From contig WFSL01000039.1 of NCBI GenBank assembly GCA_015486015.1, positions 1 to 6,356 on the forward strand: DNA of 6,356 bases. Reading direction: 5' to 3'. This stretch comes from Aquificota bacterium (GTDB lineage: Bacteria; Thermosulfidibacterota; Thermosulfidibacteria; Thermosulfidibacterales; B14-G1). Below the pieces are notes generated by a model that worked only from the letters and a program-made list of their open reading frames with translations, searched no databases and was not told the DNA's origin. This document shows, one piece after another, positions 1 to 5,692 of this stretch (position 1 is its first letter; each line of letters begins with the position of its first letter). The position numbers and the translations under genes are program-made.

Positions 1-120
1 CCCCTTCGTAGACAATACCTTCGTTATCGCCGTAGTCAACATCGTCTTGCCATGATCCACATGCCCTATCGTCCCTATGTTCACGTGCGGCTTCTTACGC
101 TCAAACTTCGCCTTCCCCAT
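1..120 (-). CDS. tuf: Elongation factor Tu, N-terminal 40 codons (partial)
   Basis: EF-Tu is the GTPase that delivers aminoacyl-tRNA to the ribosome. Only the first 40 residues are present; the gene continues past the left edge. Translation from the ATG at 118-120 starts [19 protein letters not shown] and continues through the P-loop GHVDHGKT, which is diagnostic of EF-Tu. A strong Shine-Dalgarno (AGGGAGGT, minus strand of 126-133) fixes the start. The gene follows four tRNA genes on the same strand, 75 nt after the last one, which is the tufB arrangement of E. coli. One oddity is that the residue after the P-loop Thr is Met (GKTMLT), where EF-Tu usually has GKTTLT. Family identity is certain; whether a second tuf copy exists cannot be seen here. 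Confidence 0.97.
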   Translation of the reverse strand, partial: MGKAKFERKKPHVNIGTIGHVDHGKTMLTTAITKVLSTKG

Positions 121-125
121 CCCTT

Positions 126-133
126 ACCTCCCT
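126..133 (-). promoter_or_regulatory. Shine-Dalgarno of tuf
   Basis: The minus strand reads AGGGAGGT, five bases before the ATG of tuf. It is a strong match to the anti-SD of 16S rRNA and sets the start. Confidence 0.8.
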
Positions 134-195
134 AAAGATTGTATGCTCGAGAAACGATTTGACATATACCCACTGCCCATCCATTCGTCAATAAA

Positions 196-268
196 AGCCC
201 ACGGGCGGATTTGAACCGCCGACCTCACCCTTACCAAGGGTGTGCTCTACCACCTGAGCTACGTGGGC
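196..268 (-). tRNA. tRNA-Thr (anticodon GGU)
   Basis: The minus strand folds as a full cloverleaf. The 7-bp acceptor stem pairs GCCCACG (262-268) with CGTGGGC (197-203). The D-arm contains TAGCTCAGGTGGTAGAGCA, the anticodon loop TTGGTAA gives GGU, and the T-arm has GGTTCAAATCC. The discriminator base is U (complement of 196) and no CCA is encoded. It is the last of four tRNAs before tuf and corresponds to thrT of E. coli by order. Confidence 0.97.
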
Positions 269-275
269 CCACCTC

Positions 276-351
276 TGGAGCGGGAAACGGGACTCGAACC
301 CGCGACCCTCAGCTTGGAAGGCTGATGCTCTACCACCTGAGCTATTCCCGC
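276..351 (-). tRNA. tRNA-Gly (anticodon UCC)
   Basis: The minus strand forms a cloverleaf with acceptor GCGGGAA/TTCCCGC (345-351 with 280-286). The anticodon loop CTTCCAA gives UCC, and the T-arm has GGTTCGAGTCC. The discriminator is U and the 3' CCA is encoded (276-278). It corresponds to glyT of E. coli by order. It lies 7 nt from the downstream tRNA-Thr and 3 nt from the upstream tRNA-Tyr. Confidence 0.97.
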
Positions 352-354
352 CCA

Positions 355-439
355 TGGTGGAGGGGGGAGGATTCGAACCTCCGAAGGCTGCGCCAGTGGA
401 TTTACAGTCCACCCCCTTTGGCCTCTCGGGAACCCCTCC
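355..439 (-). tRNA. tRNA-Tyr (anticodon GUA), class II
   Basis: The minus strand has acceptor stem GGAGGGG (433-439) pairing with CCCCTCC (359-365). The anticodon arm is TGGACTGTAAATCCA with anticodon GUA. A long variable arm and the T-arm GGTTCGAATCC follow. ACCA is encoded at the 3' end (355-358). The long variable arm is expected for bacterial tRNA-Tyr. It corresponds to tyrU of E. coli by order. Confidence 0.97.
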
Positions 440-453
440 CCAAAACCTCTTCA

Positions 454-527
454 AGCTGGCGGAGGGACTTGAACCCCCGACCCGCTGATTACAAATCAGC
501 TGCTCTACCTAACTGAGCTACGCCAGC
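454..527 (-). tRNA. tRNA-Thr (anticodon UGU)
   Basis: The minus strand has acceptor stem GCTGGCG/CGCCAGC (521-527 with 455-461). The anticodon arm is GCTGATTTGTAATCAGC with loop TTTGTAA, giving UGU. The T-arm is GGTTCAAGTCC. The discriminator is U and no CCA is encoded. It is the first gene of the tRNA-tuf transcript and corresponds to thrU of E. coli by order. Confidence 0.97.
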
Positions 528-530
528 ACC

Positions 531-577
531 TTATCCAGGATAAAGGGTATTTATACTCCCGCTCTTCAAAAGGTCAA
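531..577 (-). promoter_or_regulatory. Promoter and leader of the tRNA-tuf transcript
   Basis: On the minus strand a -35 box TTGACC (572-577) and a -10 box TATAAA (550-555) are separated by 16 bp. The first tRNA begins 22 nt further on. A start near 543 would place the near-palindrome TTATCCTGGATAA (531-543) at the very 5' end of the transcript, where it could form a 5-bp hairpin before the first tRNA. The promoter is inferred from hexamers and position only. Confidence 0.6.
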
Positions 578-614
578 TACCTCCCATCACTCTTAAGCGG
601 ACTTAACGCCAGAA

Positions 615-629
615 CCCTTATCAAAAGGG
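615..629 (-). terminator. Weak hairpin downstream of the DUF2325 gene
   Basis: The minus strand CCCTTTTGATAAGGG can form a 5-bp stem, followed only by TTCT. It lies about 40 nt past the stop of the DUF2325 gene and upstream of the tRNA promoter, which is the right place for a terminator. The stem is short and has no good U-tract, so this is tentative. The rest of 530-667 shows nothing else recognisable. Confidence 0.2.
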
Positions 630-667
630 CCATCGCCCCATCTACTACTGATCCGTCCCTTCCCCTA

Positions 668-988
668 TCAGATTCTTGCTTTTTCACGACTTGTGCGGTG
701 ATCTTTGGCCTTCCACTGCTCGAACGCTCTTATCACATGGCCCAAGCTCCTTCTGGAAAAGATCAGTGGGATGCCATCCCTCTTGGCTTCTTTCTTCAAC
801 GCATTAAGGGTGTTGTGATTCAGGTAGTCGCCCAGGACAAGGATAAGTTCCACTCTCTTGGGTATCCCTTTCCTCCTTTCTTCAGATGCCTTCCTACCCG
901 ACACGTGATAGATCTCCCCAACACCTCTTTTTTGAAGCTCTTTCCTTATGCTCTCTATGTAGTCTGCACCAATGACAAGTACGCTCAT
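668..988 (-). CDS. DUF2325 domain protein, 106 aa
   Basis: This is a small soluble protein that I recognise by sequence style as a single-domain DUF2325 protein. It starts with a beta strand MSVLVIGAD, followed by a helix. IYHVSGRK (27-33), ELILVLGDYLNHNTL (47-61) and a basic helix precede GIPLIFSRRS (72-81). The alternating beta/alpha pattern suggests a Rossmann-like fold. The DYLNHN stretch matches the family's D-x-x-x-H-x pattern. The biochemical function is not established to my knowledge. The ATG at 986-988 is preceded by GGGAGGT (994-1000) at good spacing. The promoter region carries a GTTAG-N6-CTAAC palindrome (1033-1048) shared with the dtxR promoter, so the gene probably belongs to the same metal-responsive regulon. 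It lies 171 bp downstream of the porin gene on the same strand. There are no cysteines, so a Cys-based metal site is unlikely. Confidence 0.85.
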   Translation of the reverse strand: MSVLVIGADYIESIRKELQKRGVGEIYHVSGRKASEERRKGIPKRVELILVLGDYLNHNTLNALKKEAKRDGIPLIFSRRSLGHVIRAFEQWKAKDHRTSREKARI

Positions 989-1020
989 GCTATACCTCCC
1001 ACATACTCTTCTTAGGTTTG

Positions 1021-1048
1021 TTTATAATGAAAGTTAGATTAAACTAAC
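1021..1048 (-). promoter_or_regulatory. Promoter of the DUF2325 gene with a DtxR-type operator
   Basis: The plus strand at 1033-1048 reads GTTAGATTAAACTAAC, a palindrome with two mismatched positions. On the minus strand it is followed by a -10-like TTATAAA (1021-1027), about 33 nt before the ATG at 988. No good -35 hexamer is visible. The palindrome would occupy the -35/spacer region, typical of a repressor or activator site. The half-sites GTTAG and CTAAC match the palindrome over the dtxR promoter (5706-5721). Confidence 0.6.
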
Positions 1049-1086
1049 TCCCGCTCCAAAAATAACCCCTTATCCTTGTTTTTAAT

Positions 1087-1117
1087 GGTGGGGGATGGGA
1101 CCTACCCCACCCCCACC
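1087..1117 (-). terminator. GC-rich hairpin after the porin gene
   Basis: GGTGGGGG at 1087-1094 pairs perfectly with CCCCCACC at 1110-1117. A second inner helix of about 4 bp lies across a 1-nt bulge, with a 6-nt loop. It sits about 40 nt past the porin stop and probably ends or stabilises the feo-porin mRNA. On the minus strand it is followed by ATTAAAAAC, not a U-tract, so it is not a canonical intrinsic terminator. Confidence 0.45.
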
Positions 1118-1158
1118 ACGACCAGAGGTAGGAGGGTTTGTTACGGGCTTGACCTTGG

Positions 1159-2601
1159 TCACCTGGGGTGATGTAAGCTGTGCTTTGTGAAGTTCACCTG
1201 CATCCTGGTACCCACTACCCATATTGTATCTGCGTCATCATTACAATTGGGATTCCAGACCACCTGTAAGTCGGGACTGAATTCCAGCTTGCCATCGAAG
1301 AAAGAGAGCTTGTAGTAAGTTTCTAAGTGGTACTCATTTTCCATATCCACATCTTCGGGATGATCATAGTAGTCACCATAAAAGGCATCAGTTCTATAGA
1401 GTCTTTCAGCGTCGTCGTTGACTACAACCCCACCAAAGGCCACGGCAAAGACGTCGTTCTCCCTACCCCAGTAACCGCCCTCTATTTGAAAGCCCAAGCT
1501 GTAGGCCCCCCTCATAGGCACTGTATCCAAGGATTCATCATGCTTCGATCCCATCACCACGTCATCGTCCATAATGCCACCCCTGGCAAAGAGAGTGATG
1601 CCTTTGTGAATCTTCTGATCAAAAGAGAAGCCCGCGCCCCAGTTGGTCTTGTCGTCATCTACATCTGACCAGTCCTTCTTCCCTTTGCCCACGTCTTCCA
1701 GGTCGTCCACATCCAAGTGATCCTTGGCATTAACCCAGGCATAGAAGCGGTAATTGCCGGGGAGGCCCATAAGTGTCGGCTTAAAGTCCAGCTCAAAGAT
1801 GCCAAATCCGTCGTCGAAGATATCTTCCCAATCGGCGTCAGCCTCGGCAGCGCCAGCGCTTATGTCCAGCCATCCTGTAGGACTCCATGTAACCCTTGCG
1901 CCTAAGCCATTGTCATCGGGCCACTCTACAGCCAAATTGTTGACAAAACCTGAAGAAAGGAACATCTCCGTTTCGTCATTGGCTACCTCGTTGCAATCGA
2001 AATAGTTGGTCAGATCCACCTTGCCCAGGGTGAAGGTGAAAGTGCCAAATTTGCCTAAGGGGACCTCTTGCTCGTACCAGGCCTCCGTTACCTCGGCGTT
2101 GGTATTACCCGGGGCATCATCGTTGAAGCCTGAAACGGTAGGCGCCTCTTCATCTACCCCATTACCATTGCCACCTTCTATAAGCATATATGCCAATCCC
2201 TTGTCCCAGATTTGGTCTGCGATCTCCAGATCGTAAGAGAAGGTAGCATCCTGGACATCACCTTCGTCGTGTTCCTCGTTGTTATTGTCATCGTTATTGA
2301 TGGTGCCCTGGCCTACAAAGGTAGCGTCAGCCTTGATGGATATGCCACCCAGGGCCTTTTGCAGCCCCTCTAACCTTGACTTGGCCTCTTTCAATTCCTC
2401 AGTCTCATGAGTAAGCTCCTTCTGCTTCTCTTCGTATTGCTTCACCTTCTGCTCCAAGGCATCCACCTTCTGCTTCAACTGCTGGATAGTCTGGATGAGT
2501 TGTTGGAGCTGGGCATTGCTAATGGTAGTTCCTGCACCTGCCAATCCATTTCCAAGGGCGAATACAAACACCATCAGCCATATGAATGCTCTCCTTGCCA
2601 T
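1159..2601 (-). CDS. OprB-like outer-membrane porin with N-terminal coiled coil, 480 aa
   Basis: This is predicted to be an outer-membrane beta-barrel channel. The start at 2599-2601 gives a clear signal peptide: MARR, a hydrophobic core to about residue 20, and cleavage near AGAG at 21-24. Residues 27-84 are a heptad-rich coiled coil (QLIQTIQQLKQKVDALEQKV). The rest alternates aromatic and hydrophobic strands. It contains DLTNYFDCNEVANDET (196-211) with VNNLAVEWPDDN downstream, and a C-terminal FSPDLQVVWNP strand, as in OprB/carbohydrate-selective porins. Predicted loops are very acidic (NNDDNNNEEHDEGD at 102-115; DVDDLEDV; DVDDD), which could attract cations. A nine-residue tail TKHSLHHPR follows the usual terminal Phe. 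The gene lies 93 bp downstream of feoB, with a dtxR-like palindrome in the gap, so a role in Fe(II) entry is inferred. The true substrate is unknown. An upstream GTG in frame at 2688 is rejected as the start. Confidence 0.85.
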   Translation of the reverse strand: MARRAFIWLMVFVFALGNGLAGAGTTISNAQLQQLIQTIQQLKQKVDALEQKVKQYEEKQKELTHETEELKEAKSRLEGLQKALGGISIKADATFVGQGTINNDDNNNEEHDEGDVQDATFSYDLEIADQIWDKGLAYMLIEGGNGNGVDEEAPTVSGFNDDAPGNTNAEVTEAWYEQEVPLGKFGTFTFTLGKVDLTNYFDCNEVANDETEMFLSSGFVNNLAVEWPDDNGLGARVTWSPTGWLDISAGAAEADADWEDIFDDGFGIFELDFKPTLMGLPGNYRFYAWVNAKDHLDVDDLEDVGKGKKDWSDVDDDKTNWGAGFSFDQKIHKGITLFARGGIMDDDVVMGSKHDESLDTVPMRGAYSLGFQIEGGYWGRENDVFAVAFGGVVVNDDAERLYRTDAFYGDYYDHPEDVDMENEYHLETYYKLSFFDGKLEFSPDLQVVWNPNCNDDADTIWVVGTRMQVNFTKHSLHHPR

Positions 2602-2608
2602 TTCTCTA

Positions 2609-2615
2609 CCCCCCC
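2609..2615 (-). promoter_or_regulatory. Poly-G ribosome-binding region of the porin
   Basis: The minus strand has seven consecutive G residues followed by TAGAGAA and the ATG at 2601. It is the only G-rich stretch at Shine-Dalgarno distance, so the homopolymer itself appears to serve as the ribosome-binding site. Confidence 0.45.
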
Positions 2616-2620
2616 ATAAT

Positions 2621-2640
2621 TTGTTAAGTAAGGCTAACAA
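2621..2640. promoter_or_regulatory. DtxR-type operator upstream of the porin
   Basis: The sequence TTGTTAAGTAAGGCTAACAA has half-sites TTGTTA and TAACAA. Its 16-bp core GTTAAGTAAGGCTAAC (2623-2638) fits GTTAR-N6-CTAAC. It lies between feoB and the porin start, 20 bp upstream of the ATG. This suggests the porin has its own metal-controlled promoter inside the feo cluster. No convincing -35/-10 pair is visible. Confidence 0.55.
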
Positions 2641-2651
2641 TTTGCGCAAAT
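2640..2651. promoter_or_regulatory. Perfect 12-bp palindrome next to the porin operator
   Basis: ATTTGCGCAAAT is a perfect palindrome that shares its first base with the end of the 20-bp operator. It could be a binding site for a second regulator of the porin, or chance. No other copy was noticed in the window. Confidence 0.3.
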
Positions 2652-2694
2652 AATTCCTTCTAAGGCTATCACCCCCTTTCTCGGCCACTCCAGA

Positions 2695-4737
2695 TTAACC
2701 CAGACCCAGGAGTCTACCTCCCTGATAAACGAGGACTGACAACACCCAGCCCAGTACCAGGCTATACCCCACCGCAAATCCTGTCCATTTCCACGAGTTG
2801 GTTTCCCTCTTGATTATGCCGATAGAGGCGATGCAGGGGATATAGATAAGGGTCATGACCATGAAGGCGTAGGCGGTGAGGGGCGTGAAATGCTGGGCAA
2901 TCACGGCCCCCAGCTTTTCCTCTTGGGTGTGATAAAGGGTGCCAAGCGTTCCCACCACCACCTCCTTGGCCAGAACGCCAAAGAACAGGGCCACAGCTGC
3001 TTGCCAAAAACCAAAACCTGCCGGCTTCATAATAGGCGCCAGGATTGTCCCCAGTCTTCCAATGAAGGTCTGTTGGCTTGCATACGGTACACCTGTAGGT
3101 AGATGGGCCAGGAACCAAACCAGCACCACAGCTGCAAAGATGATGGTACCTGCTTTTTTTATAAAGATGGCACTCCTTTGCCAGGCCAGCAAAAAGACGC
3201 CCTTCCATGTAGGCAAGCGATATGGCGGCAGTTCCATAACCAAGGGGGCTGGTTCCCCTTTGAAGAATAGGCTTTTGAACACTCGAGCCAGTATAATGGC
3301 CAGCACAACCCCCAACATATATAAAGAGAAGATGATCGTTCCTTGGTGGTGGGCAAAAAGCGCCCCGGCAAAGAGTATATAAACAGGCAGTCTTGCAGAG
3401 CAGGACATGAGTGGATTCACTAAAATAGTGAGAATTCTGTCCTTTTCGTTCTCCATGGTCCTGGTAGCCATGATTCCTGGGATGTTGCACCCAAAACCCA
3501 GGACCATAGGAATGAAGGATTTGCCATGAAGCCCTATGGCGTGCATAAACCGGTCCATCACAAACGCCCCTCGTGCCATGTATCCAGAGTCTTCCAACAC
3601 GGCAATGGCCAGAAAGAGGATAAAGATGTTGGGGAAGAAGACCAGCACAGAGCCTACACCTCCGATGATGCCGTCGGAGACGAGAGAAGCCAACCATGCA
3701 GGGCCATGTGCACTGGCAATTAGAGCCGCTACATGCTCCCCTAAGTATCCAAAGACTCCATCTATGAGATCGGCTATGGGCCCACCGACGTTAAAGGTAA
3801 GCTTGAATGTGATCCACATGAGCACCAGGAATATGGGAATCCCCAAAAACCTGTTGGTAATAACCCTGTCTATCTTGTCAGAAACGGAGAGCCTCTCTGC
3901 CCAGTCCCACTTCCTCTTAGCAAATCTGCTTACCAGCCCCTTGAGATACCCATATCTCCTCTCCACCAGTGCCGTTTCCAGGTCGTATCTTATCTCACTC
4001 TCCAGTTTGTCCCTAAGTGTGGTAAGGCGAGCCAGGATTTCCCCTCCTGATGGGTTCCCTTCCCCCAACCGGCCCAAGTACTCCTGGTCCCCTTCTAAAA
4101 GCTTTATGGCCAACCATCTCGTAGGATACATCTGGGAAAAGGCCTTGTCCCTCTTAATAGCCTCTTCCAGCTCATTGATGGCCTCCTCCACCGACTCACT
4201 GTATTTTAGAGGACATGGTGGGGGGGGCTCCCTTCTGGCTATCTCCATGGCCAGTACACTCTTGAGTCTCTCTATGCCGATGCCCTTGTTAGCCACTGTG
4301 GGGACAATAGGTACCCCCAGGGCCTGGGAGAGGCCACCTGTATCTATCTCCAGCCCTTTGGTTCGGGCTTGATCCATCATGTTGCATACGAGGACCAAGC
4401 GGCTCACACCCAATTCCATGAGCTGAAGCGGTAAGTAGAGGTTCCTCTCTAAGTTAGAAGCATCTAACACTACAGCCACTAATAAAGGCCTCTCCTTCAG
4501 CAAAAAGTCTCTGGCAATCCGCTCGTCAATAGAATTAGCTGTGAGGCTGTAAATACCAGGCAGATCCACGACTGTCACTTCTGTGTCTCCCAGCTTTGCC
4601 TTCCCCTCTTTTCTCTCCACCGTCACCCCTGGCCAGTTACCCACCTTTTGCCTTGCCCCTGTAAGGGCATTGAAAACAGTGGTCTTACCAGAATTGGGAT
4701 TCCCAGCCAGGGCGATAACCACTTCACTGTCCCTCAT
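2695..4737 (-). CDS. feoB: Ferrous iron transporter FeoB, 680 aa
   Basis: FeoB is the inner-membrane Fe(II) transporter with a cytosolic G domain. The G domain shows G1 GNPNSGKT (12-19), a G2 region [10 protein letters not shown] (32-41), G3 DLPG (58-61) and G4 NMMD (119-122). A helical linker of about residues 180-290 follows. The membrane part (from about 295) contains the two Gate regions, with [19 protein letters not shown] (416-434) and [13 protein letters not shown] (441-453), and later [16 protein letters not shown]. Cysteines at 417, 446 (Gate motif) and 635 (YIPCIAS) are candidates for the pore. The length is slightly below the usual 700-770, with no C-terminal FeoC-like extension. 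The Shine-Dalgarno AGGAGG overlaps the last codons of feoA, indicating coupling. Oddities are a run of eight C in codons 171-173 and a dtxR-like palindrome over codons 90-95. Confidence 0.97.
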   Translation of the reverse strand: MRDSEVVIALAGNPNSGKTTVFNALTGARQKVGNWPGVTVERKEGKAKLGDTEVTVVDLPGIYSLTANSIDERIARDFLLKERPLLVAVVLDASNLERNLYLPLQLMELGVSRLVLVCNMMDQARTKGLEIDTGGLSQALGVPIVPTVANKGIGIERLKSVLAMEIARREPPPPCPLKYSESVEEAINELEEAIKRDKAFSQMYPTRWLAIKLLEGDQEYLGRLGEGNPSGGEILARLTTLRDKLESEIRYDLETALVERRYGYLKGLVSRFAKRKWDWAERLSVSDKIDRVITNRFLGIPIFLVLMWITFKLTFNVGGPIADLIDGVFGYLGEHVAALIASAHGPAWLASLVSDGIIGGVGSVLVFFPNIFILFLAIAVLEDSGYMARGAFVMDRFMHAIGLHGKSFIPMVLGFGCNIPGIMATRTMENEKDRILTILVNPLMSCSARLPVYILFAGALFAHHQGTIIFSLYMLGVVLAIILARVFKSLFFKGEPAPLVMELPPYRLPTWKGVFLLAWQRSAIFIKKAGTIIFAAVVLVWFLAHLPTGVPYASQQTFIGRLGTILAPIMKPAGFGFWQAAVALFFGVLAKEVVVGTLGTLYHTQEEKLGAVIAQHFTPLTAYAFMVMTLIYIPCIASIGIIKRETNSWKWTGFAVGYSLVLGWVLSVLVYQGGRLLGLG
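4453..4468. promoter_or_regulatory. Intragenic GTTAGA-N4-TCTAAC palindrome in feoB
   Basis: GTTAGAAGCATCTAAC has exactly the same two 6-bp arms and 4-bp spacing as the palindrome over the dtxR promoter (5706-5721). It overlaps codons for V-L-D-A-S-N, a stretch well conserved in FeoB, so protein constraint could produce it. A regulatory role is inferred only from the sequence match. Confidence 0.35.
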
Positions 4738-4742
4738 CCCCT

Positions 4743-4979
4743 TTACCTCCTTCCGATGCCGTTGTTGGAAACAATGATCTTAAAGGCCATTCCACGACCA
4801 ATCCCTACCCTGCAACCCTTGACACTTAAGATGACAGGGCCACCACTGGCCAATATCACTTCAACCTCCTCGCCCGGATAGAGTCCCATGGCTTCCAAGC
4901 GCCTCCTGACACCTATACCTCCAATGACATCCCTCACCACCACCTTCTCTCCGGGTTTGCACAGCGCCAAGGGCCACAT
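4743..4979 (-). CDS. feoA: FeoA, small SH3-like partner of FeoB, 78 aa
   Basis: FeoA is a small cytosolic SH3-like protein needed for Fe(II) uptake by FeoB. The sequence fits the family across its length: [15 protein letters not shown], then [18 protein letters not shown] (26-43), [25 protein letters not shown] at the end. The typical FeoA core 'RL..MGL.PG..v.v' is present. The start ATG lies only 3 nt after the stop of the DtxR gene, and feoB begins 5 nt after its own stop, so the three genes are almost certainly one transcript. The GGAGGTGGAG upstream of its start overlaps the end of the regulator gene. The last two codons plus stop (AGG AGG TAA) double as the Shine-Dalgarno of feoB. Confidence 0.95.
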   Translation of the reverse strand: MWPLALCKPGEKVVVRDVIGGIGVRRRLEAMGLYPGEEVEVILASGGPVILSVKGCRVGIGRGMAFKIIVSNNGIGRR

Positions 4980-4982
4980 ACT

Positions 4983-5690
4983 TCACTCCACCTCCACTTC
5001 CACTAACTTAGCCTCCTCCTTCCTCAAAGAAAGGTGAAACCCTTTTAGCTTAAAGTCAACGGGGTCCCCCAAAGGTGCTACCTTCTCCACTTCCAACTCT
5101 GTTCCAGGAACCAATCCCATGACCAGTATTCTTTTTTTTAATGATGGATCCCCCTTTACCGCCCTAACCACAGCCTTTTCCCCGACTTTCAACTGATCTA
5201 AAGTTTTCACCTTTTCACCTCCTCTCTCACCTCCAACACATGGAGGTGGCTCACCCGTTTCTGCATACTTCTTGAAGTGGGATAGCCACTTAGGATCCCG
5301 CTCCTTGTTGGGGAAGCTCTCCACAAATTCCACGAATTTCACCAATCTCTCCAAGGTATTTGGACTGATGTAGTGTTCTATGTTGCATGCATCTCGTTCG
5401 GCGGTCTGGACCTCTACCCCTAAGATCCTATAAAGAAACCTGAAGAGGGTCTGATGCCTATGGTAAACCGCCTGGGCGATTGCCATACCTTTTGGGGTAA
5501 GTTCCAAATAACCGTAATACTCATGATGCACCAAACCCTTATCTACCAGTGCCTTCACAGCAGCCACCACACTAGGCTTTTTCACTCCCAAGTGATCTGC
5601 CACCTCCTTCACCCTTGCCTTGCCCTTTTCCAGGCTCAAGACCAGGATAGCCTCTAAATAATCCTCCGCACTATGGGAGAGAGTCTCCAT
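4983..5690 (-). CDS. DtxR/IdeR-family metal-dependent regulator with C-terminal FeoA domain, 235 aa
   Basis: Predicted Fe(II)- or Mn(II)-responsive DNA-binding regulator. Domain order: winged helix (about 1-70; SAEDYLEAIL, VKEVADHLGVKKPSVVAAVKAL), dimerisation/metal domain (about 71-150), and a FeoA/SH3-like domain (about 162-233). Against DtxR from memory, H79, C102, E105 and H106 are all present in register (YHRHQ; ACNIEH). Asp10 takes the place of DtxR Met10, as in MntR Asp8. Ancillary-site residues E83 and H98 of DtxR are replaced by F83 and E98. C102 at the primary site favours iron over the Glu of MntR, but the selectivity is inferred. The ATG at 5690 is chosen because AGGAGG (5698-5703) lies 7 nt upstream and the family start motif follows. 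An upstream in-frame TTG (5723) lies in the operator. It leads the feoA-feoB cluster and probably represses itself. Confidence 0.93.
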   Translation of the reverse strand: METLSHSAEDYLEAILVLSLEKGKARVKEVADHLGVKKPSVVAAVKALVDKGLVHHEYYGYLELTPKGMAIAQAVYHRHQTLFRFLYRILGVEVQTAERDACNIEHYISPNTLERLVKFVEFVESFPNKERDPKWLSHFKKYAETGEPPPCVGGERGGEKVKTLDQLKVGEKAVVRAVKGDPSLKKRILVMGLVPGTELEVEKVAPLGDPVDFKLKGFHLSLRKEEAKLVEVEVE

Positions 5691-5692
5691 CT

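Noticed and set aside
188-454. 88-codon open frame across the tRNA cluster
   Set aside because: It is translation of tRNA genes and not a protein.
592-607. TTAAG-N4-CTTAA inverted repeat upstream of the tRNA promoter
   Set aside because: It resembles the metal operator only loosely, the outer bases do not match, and tRNA genes are unlikely targets.
698-1015. 105-codon open frame on the plus strand
   Set aside because: It is antisense to the DUF2325 gene, which has a better start, Shine-Dalgarno and family match.
1150-1161. TGACC-TT-GGTCA palindrome at the porin stop
   Set aside because: The arms are short and it overlaps the coding end. No related copy was noticed.
2602-2688. GTG start extending the porin by 29 residues
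   Set aside because: It would bury the signal peptide inside the protein and place the operator in coding sequence. There is no good Shine-Dalgarno.
2762-3697. 311-codon open frame on the minus strand in another frame
   Set aside because: It overlaps the FeoB membrane domain in a shifted frame, and its Cys/His-rich composition is that of an out-of-frame reading.
3536-4372. 278-codon open frame on the plus strand
   Set aside because: It is antisense to feoB, whose motifs are unmistakable, and the translation shows no family features.
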